Source of the DNA: JBFMCU01 sp964428225
GTDB taxonomy: Bacteria > Planctomycetota > UBA1135 > GCA-002686595
NCBI GenBank assembly: GCA_964428225.1
Contig: CAYRXS010000227.1
Span: forward strand, 1-11,239
DNA length: 11,239 nt
Reading direction: 5' to 3'
Shown: one piece after another, positions 7,857 through 11,239 of the stretch
How positions within the stretch are numbered: the stretch's first letter is position 1
Layout: each line of letters begins with the position of its first letter
The notes under the pieces: model-generated
What the model saw: only the letters and a program-made list of their open reading frames with translations
Database searches by the model: none
What the model was told of the DNA's origin: nothing
Program-made: the position numbers and the translations under genes

Positions 7857-8336
7857 CGGGGGGGATTCGTCCGTGAGGAGGCCGATGGGTCCCGAGGGGG
7901 GTCGGGCGGGGGGATGGCGGAGATCCGGACGGGGTCTTGGAGGGGTTCTTGCCCGAGCATGGACTCGTGGGAGCCTCCGGACGGAAGGTGGAGCGGGTTC
8001 CTCGTCGATCCCCGGGGAGGATCGCGGGAAGTGGTTTCTGGGGGCGGGGTCCCGCCGGCCTGGGGGATCGACGAGGCGGGCCCGCGATCGGTCTATCGGT
8101 CGAGGAGGAGATCGAGCTTGAGGGGCTCGCCGGCGACCCACCGATGAGGGCGGCCAGCCCCCTCGTTCGCCCCCGGCGACCCGTCGAATCCCGCGGGGCC
8201 GCGCTCCCGGCCTCACCTCCCGCGAACCGCGGAGGACGAGAGCTCTCCCTCAAGCCACACCCGCTCCCTCGTCGAAGAACGGGCCGAGGCCGCGGCCACC
8301 AACCGGGAAGCCGGGTTGGAATCCAGCCACCCCACG
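7857..8336. other. 480-base divergent intergenic region without a recognisable gene
   Basis: Lies between the divergently transcribed cheD operon and the pseudopilin gene, so it should contain both promoters. Open frames cross it on both strands, but their translations are Arg/Gly/Pro-rich with no domain, as expected from high-GC non-coding DNA. A 10-base palindrome TCCCCGGGGA at 8009-8018, inside GATCC/GGATC arms (8007-8023), is the only symmetrical element I noticed. I could not identify sigma-54, sigma-28 or housekeeping promoter boxes with confidence. Confidence 0.5.
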
Positions 8337-8849
8337 ATGACACTCATGCCAGGCAAGAGCGGGTTCAGCATTCTTGGGCTCCTGGGCACGCTCGTGTTCA
8401 TTGCGGTGGGAGCGGGCCTCGCCGTCCCCGTCTACTTCGCGCGCAGCGAGATCACCCTGGAGAACGCGGGCATTCTCCTCGCGCGCGACCTGCGCGCCGT
8501 GCAGAACCGAGCCGCGTATCTCAGCGAGGTCTCCCACGTGGTGTTCCTCGAGCACGGAGACGGATACCTGGTGAAGAACGAGCAGGGCGCCATCATCCGC
8601 AATCCGTGCACGAATCGGCCGTTCGAACGACGCTACTCCTCGGATGGCGTGTTTCGGGGAGTGGAGCTCGTCGACGTCCAGTTCGGTGACGATCGCACCC
8701 TCGTCTACGACGATCGCGGAATGCCGCTCGAGAGCGGGGAGATCACCTTGTCGTTCCGCGGGGAAGAGCGGGTGCTGCATTTGCAGAAGCACAGCGGCAA
8801 GATCGAGATCATCGGCTCGACGAGCGGCTGGATCGATCCCGGCTACTGA
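8337..8849 (+). CDS. GspH/FimT-like minor pseudopilin lacking the +5 glutamate
   Basis: 170 residues from the ATG at 8337. A short basic leader ends MPGKSG, giving a prepilin-peptidase-like cleavage after Gly9. The mature protein begins FSILGLLGTLVFIAVGAG, a hydrophobic helix, followed by LLARDLRAVQNRAAYLSE, which resembles the helix-to-sheet junction of GspH/FimT proteins. The C-terminal half is beta-rich (VDVQFGDDRTLVYDDRGMPL, GEITLSFRG, HSGKIEI), again in GspH style. Canonical pseudopilins have Glu at mature position 5; here it is Gly14, as in the tip pseudopilin GspK, which also lacks this Glu. Expected location is the inner membrane, then the tip of a type II secretion or type IV pilus-like filament. 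No other secretion gene is adjacent. Other possible starts are TTG 8316 (GGGAAG 5 bases upstream) and ATG 8346, giving leaders of 16 or 6 residues. Confidence 0.75.
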   Translation: MTLMPGKSGFSILGLLGTLVFIAVGAGLAVPVYFARSEITLENAGILLARDLRAVQNRAAYLSEVSHVVFLEHGDGYLVKNEQGAIIRNPCTNRPFERRYSSDGVFRGVELVDVQFGDDRTLVYDDRGMPLESGEITLSFRGEERVLHLQKHSGKIEIIGSTSGWIDPGY

Positions 8850-8920
8850 TCGAGCTCGCCGCGGCGCCCGGCTCCGTCGCACGGGCACGCCGCCTTCGAT
8901 CGAGAAGGTTCGCGCCAAAT

Positions 8921-9193
8921 AGAGAAGGAGTCGTCTCCTTTGCCGGAGACGACTCCGCGCGGGTCTCTACTGGCGTAAAGCCAGCGGACTGTCGGAAGGA
9001 CGGCAGGACCCCCCGACGGCCCTGGAGCCAAAGCAGGGGGTAGCTCCAGAGCGCTCCGGCGAACCGGAGATTGCGTTGTCGAGCGCCGGCAGAAGCGCCC
9101 GGCCCCACCGACTAGCAGGGAAGCCGAAGGGGCAAGAATCAGACTACCAGGGTCCGGGCAGACCGCAACCCGCAATCGGGTCTTTGCGCCCGG
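8921..9193 (+). ncRNA. Candidate structured non-coding RNA or RNA-encoding repeat, family not recognised
   Basis: This gene-free stretch is crowded with exact complementary stems. They are a 12-pair hairpin 8927-8938/8945-8956 inside AGAGA/TCTCT arms (8921-8925/8964-8968); CTGGC-GTAAA-GCCAG (8970-8984); CTGTC/GGCAG (8989-8993/9002-9006); CTGGAGC/GCTCCAG (9022-9028/9043-9049); CTCCGG-CGAA-CCGGAG (9054-9069); GCCGG/CCGGC (9085-9089/9099-9103); and an 11-pair arm 9154-9164/9179-9193 with a bulge. Both wobble pairs (8992/9003 and 9019/9153) read as G-U on the plus strand but A-C on the minus strand. The unpaired parts are also purine-rich on plus, so I place it on plus. It does not match riboswitch, tRNA, tmRNA, SRP or RNase P consensus strings I know. 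It may be a free RNA, a proS leader or a repeat-family member. Confidence 0.45.
8927..8956. terminator. Perfect 12-pair hairpin, possible transcription terminator
   Basis: GGAGTCGTCTCC, loop TTTGCC, GGAGACGACTCC. It begins 77 bases after the pseudopilin stop. On the plus strand no T run follows. On the minus strand the stem is followed by TTCTCTATTT, which looks like an intrinsic terminator, although no minus-strand gene is visible on that side. It may simply be the first arm of the structured element that contains it. Confidence 0.35.
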
Positions 9194-9717
9194 GGCGCGC
9201 GGCTCGTCTCGCCTACGACATTGCGAGCGCGGACCCGATCCGTCCGGCTTCCTCGCGACCCTCACCCGGAGGGGAGAGTCGGCGGAAACCTCGTCCGATG
9301 GCCGCGCTATCGGCGACGCGCGCGCGAGCGGACCGCGTGGCCGCTTCCGGGCCGCCCTCGTGCTCCTGGAGGCCGGCGAGATCCGCCCGGATCGGTGCCG
9401 AACGCGGTTCGGCGGCCGCGACTCTCCGCCGGGGATCGCCCACCGCGGGCGGGAATTCCGGCAACCGACGGGGCTCCCGGTCGGTCGTTCGCCCGGGGGG
9501 GAGGGGGTTGGTGGTGGGCTGCCCGCTCCGGGCGGCTCGGCTCTCGCGCGATCGGGCGGTCCATCCGCCACCTGGCCTCGAGCCACCTCGTCCGGAGTGG
9601 CGCCCGAGGCGACTCTGCCCTACCCTTCGGCCCCTTCCGCTCCCGACCCACGGCCCGAGCGAGCTCGCCCGTGACGGGAGACGACGAGCCCACGAGGTGG
9701 CATCGGAGAACATCGAC
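9194..9717. other. 524-base GC-rich region upstream of proS without a recognisable gene
   Basis: Open frames run through it on both strands, but the translations are low-information Arg/Pro/Gly/Ser mixtures with no domain. Small stems are visible: GCCGAAC-GCG-GTTCGGC at 9397-9413 and GGCGG/CCGCC at 9555-9569. A GGAG ribosome site for proS lies at 9705-9708. I see no tRNA, no T-box signature and no promoter I would defend. It may be a long untranslated leader or just non-coding sequence. Confidence 0.5.
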
Positions 9718-11190
9718 ATGGCAGAGCAGCGGATCACCCCTCGGTCCGAGGACTACGCTCAGTGGTACCAGGACGTCATCGCCCAGGCCGAGCTGGCCGA
9801 GCCGGCAGGAGTCGTTCGCGGGTGCATGGTTATCCGTCCGCACGGCTTCGCCATCTGGGAGAAGATGCAGGCGGATCTCGACCGTCGATTCAAGGAGACG
9901 GGTCACCGGAACGCCTGCTTCCCGCTGCTCATCCCGATGAGCTTCATCGAGAAGGAGGCCGAGCACGTCGAGGGATTCGCTCCCGAGCTGGCGGTCGTTA
10001 CCCATGCCGGGGGCAAGGAGCTCGAGGAGTCGTACGTCATTCGCCCGACCTCGGAGACGATCATCGGCCACTTCTTCGCGAGGTGGATCGACTCGTGGCG
10101 AGACCTCCCGCTGCTGATCAACCAGTGGGCGAACGTCATGCGCTGGGAGATGCGCACCCGGCTCTTCCTGCGCACCGGCGAGTTCCTCTGGCAGGAGGGA
10201 CACACCGCCCACGCCACGCACGAGGAGGCCCGGGAGGAGGTCCGGCGCATCTTGGACGTCTATCGGGACTTCTGTCACGAAGTCGTGGCCATGCCCGTCA
10301 TCCGAGGGATCAAGACCGCCAGCGAACGCTTCGCGGGAGCCATCGAGACCACCTGCGTCGAGGCCATGATGCAGGACAACAAGGCGCTGCAGGCCGGCAC
10401 GAGCCACGACCTGGGGCAGAACTTCGGCAAGGCCTTCAACGTCACCTTCCAGAACGACGCCGGAGAACGCGACTACGTCTGGCAGACCTCGTGGGGCGTT
10501 TCCACACGGCTCGTCGGGGCGATGATCATGTCCCACTCCGATGACGACGGCCTCGTGATCCCGCCCCGACTCGCTCCGATCCACGTCGTCATCGTGACGA
10601 TCTTCAAGAACGAGGAGGAGCGGACGAAGGTCGGCGAGGTAGCCCAGCGGATTGCCGCCCAGCTCCGAGACGACGGCCTGACCGTCGAGCTGGACGACCG
10701 CGCGGATTTGCGGCCGGGAGCCAAGTACTACGAATGGGAGCGCAAGGGCGTCCCCCTCCGCATCGAGATCGGTCCCCGGGACATCAAATCGGGGACGGTC
10801 ATGACGAAGCTGCGGGTCGCCGAGCTCGACGAGCGCGGCCGCCCCCGCAAGGTGAAGATGCCGATGGAGGACCTCGGTGTGTCCGTGGGCAAGGCCCTCG
10901 ACGAGCTCCAGGGCCTCCTCTTCCGCCGGATGGACGAGCGCACCAAGGCGAACACCGTCTTCGTGGACAGCTGGGACGACTTCCGCGACATCTTCGCGGG
11001 ACAGGGCTCCAAGTTCGTCTACGCCCACTGGGACGGCACCGACGAAACGGAGCTCGCGATCAAGGAAGAGACGAAGGCCACCATCCGCCTCCTGCCCATG
11101 CCCGAGGACGGTCCCCCCGCCGAACCGGGCGAGTGCATCAAGACGGGCCGCCCGAGCAAACAGCGCGTGCTCTTCGCGAAGAACTACTAG
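9718..11190 (+). CDS. proS: Prolyl-tRNA synthetase, short archaeal/eukaryotic-like type
   Basis: 490 residues. This class II synthetase charges tRNA-Pro with proline using ATP in the cytoplasm. Landmarks are the proline-binding RPTSE at 109-113, motif 2 from R142-W143-E144 through LRTGEFLWQEGHTAHAT, and motif 3 STRLVGAMIMSHSDDDGLVIPP at 262-283. An anticodon-binding domain follows (VVIVTIF, then VELDDRADLRPGAKYYEWE). The C-terminal extension ends CIKTGRPSKQRVLFAKNY with a terminal Tyr, as in the archaeal/eukaryotic-like group. The long editing insertion of the typical bacterial enzyme, between motifs 2 and 3, is absent. Only one Cys remains in the extension, so the zinc site seen in some relatives is probably lost. 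The ATG at 9718 has GGAG 9 bases upstream and begins just before the conserved PRSEDYAQWYQDVI. The open frame extends upstream to 9076, but that part is non-coding in character. Confidence 0.96.
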   Translation: MAEQRITPRSEDYAQWYQDVIAQAELAEPAGVVRGCMVIRPHGFAIWEKMQADLDRRFKETGHRNACFPLLIPMSFIEKEAEHVEGFAPELAVVTHAGGKELEESYVIRPTSETIIGHFFARWIDSWRDLPLLINQWANVMRWEMRTRLFLRTGEFLWQEGHTAHATHEEAREEVRRILDVYRDFCHEVVAMPVIRGIKTASERFAGAIETTCVEAMMQDNKALQAGTSHDLGQNFGKAFNVTFQNDAGERDYVWQTSWGVSTRLVGAMIMSHSDDDGLVIPPRLAPIHVVIVTIFKNEEERTKVGEVAQRIAAQLRDDGLTVELDDRADLRPGAKYYEWERKGVPLRIEIGPRDIKSGTVMTKLRVAELDERGRPRKVKMPMEDLGVSVGKALDELQGLLFRRMDERTKANTVFVDSWDDFRDIFAGQGSKFVYAHWDGTDETELAIKEETKATIRLLPMPEDGPPAEPGECIKTGRPSKQRVLFAKNY

Positions 11191-11208
11191 AGAGCTTCGC
11201 GGAACTGC

Positions 11209-11238
11209 GTAACGCCAGGTCGTGCCTCTGGTGGTTAC
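11209..11238 (+). terminator. Hairpin just after proS, possible terminator stem
   Basis: Begins 19 bases after the proS stop. GTAACGCCAGG pairs with TCTGGT-g-GTTAC, giving 11 pairs including two G-U and one bulged G, around a 7-base loop. The window ends one base later, so whether a T run follows cannot be seen. It could equally be the beginning of another structured element. Confidence 0.35.
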
Positions 11239-11239
11239 T

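Noticed and set aside
7937..8689. Plus-strand open frame of 250 residues between cheD and the pseudopilin
   Set aside because: It overlaps the pseudopilin gene in another frame and has no recognisable domain; composition is that of a shadow frame.
8970..8990. FMN or cyclic-di-GMP riboswitch, because GGCGTAAAGCC resembles their conserved strings
   Set aside because: The other obligatory conserved segments of either riboswitch are missing, and this string is simply a small hairpin with a GTAAA loop.
9142..9153. GACTACCAGGGT, identical to part of the complement of a conserved 16S rRNA segment
   Set aside because: Only 12 bases match and the flanks do not resemble rRNA; it is probably coincidence.
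8921..9193. Retron or group II intron
   Set aside because: No reverse transcriptase is nearby and no intron domain V-like hairpin sequence was seen; kept only as a remote possibility for a decayed element.
8809..9586. Minus-strand open frames across the pseudopilin 3' end and RNA region (8809-9108 and 8843-9586)
   Set aside because: They overlap the strong stem array, have no domain or ribosome site that I could support, and partly run antisense to the pseudopilin gene.
9076..9717. An N-terminal extension of proS of about 214 residues
   Set aside because: The translation is low-complexity Arg/Pro/Gly/Ser and unlike any synthetase extension I know. The ATG at 9718 has a good ribosome site and matches the family's N-terminus.
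1..11239. CRISPR array, tRNA or rRNA genes, insertion sequences or phage genes
   Set aside because: No regularly spaced repeats, no cloverleaf with a GTTC-type T-loop, no transposase or integrase frame was found.

Overview
The window is high-GC bacterial DNA with third-codon-position G/C bias. It has lipoprotein-type signal peptides, a prepilin-like protein and chemotaxis-family genes, so the host is probably a diderm, secretion- or motility-competent bacterium. Myxobacteria and relatives, Acidobacteria or Planctomycetes-like candidate phyla would all fit; the sequence alone does not fix the phylum. A run of exactly 100 N shows that this is a scaffolded draft, probably metagenomic, assembly.

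Left part (1-5502): the 5' end of a small exported protein leaves the window on the minus strand. Facing away from it are two tandem plus-strand genes, 16 bases apart, for large paralogous sulfatase-fold lipoproteins of 821 and about 830 residues. Both carry Thr where true sulfatases carry the formylglycine Cys/Ser, so they are more likely phospho- or other ester hydrolases or transferases than classical sulfatases. The second gene is interrupted by the N gap. The gap is flanked by identical 55-base ends, and removing 155 bases (100 N plus one copy) restores the frame exactly. The gene is therefore almost certainly intact.

Middle (5664-7856, minus strand): a compact four-gene operon, read cheD - HDOD protein - CheY-like receiver - CheX-like phosphatase. 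Every junction overlaps (13, 4 and 4 bases). CheD keeps its Thr-Cys-His triad at the spacing of the studied enzyme, the receiver keeps its phosphorylation site, and the CheX-like protein keeps the E-x2-N phosphatase motif. No receptor, CheA or CheW is present, so the set either serves a chemosensory array encoded elsewhere or is a separate signalling module.

Right part (8337-11239, plus strand): a GspH/FimT-like minor pseudopilin gene whose mature +5 Glu is replaced by Gly. It is followed by about 870 bases without a protein gene. The first third of that stretch (8921-9193) is packed with complementary stems and is the best candidate for an undescribed structured RNA. The rest is an unexplained leader in front of proS, which encodes a prolyl-tRNA synthetase of the archaeal/eukaryotic-like short type. 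A possible terminator stem follows proS at the window edge.
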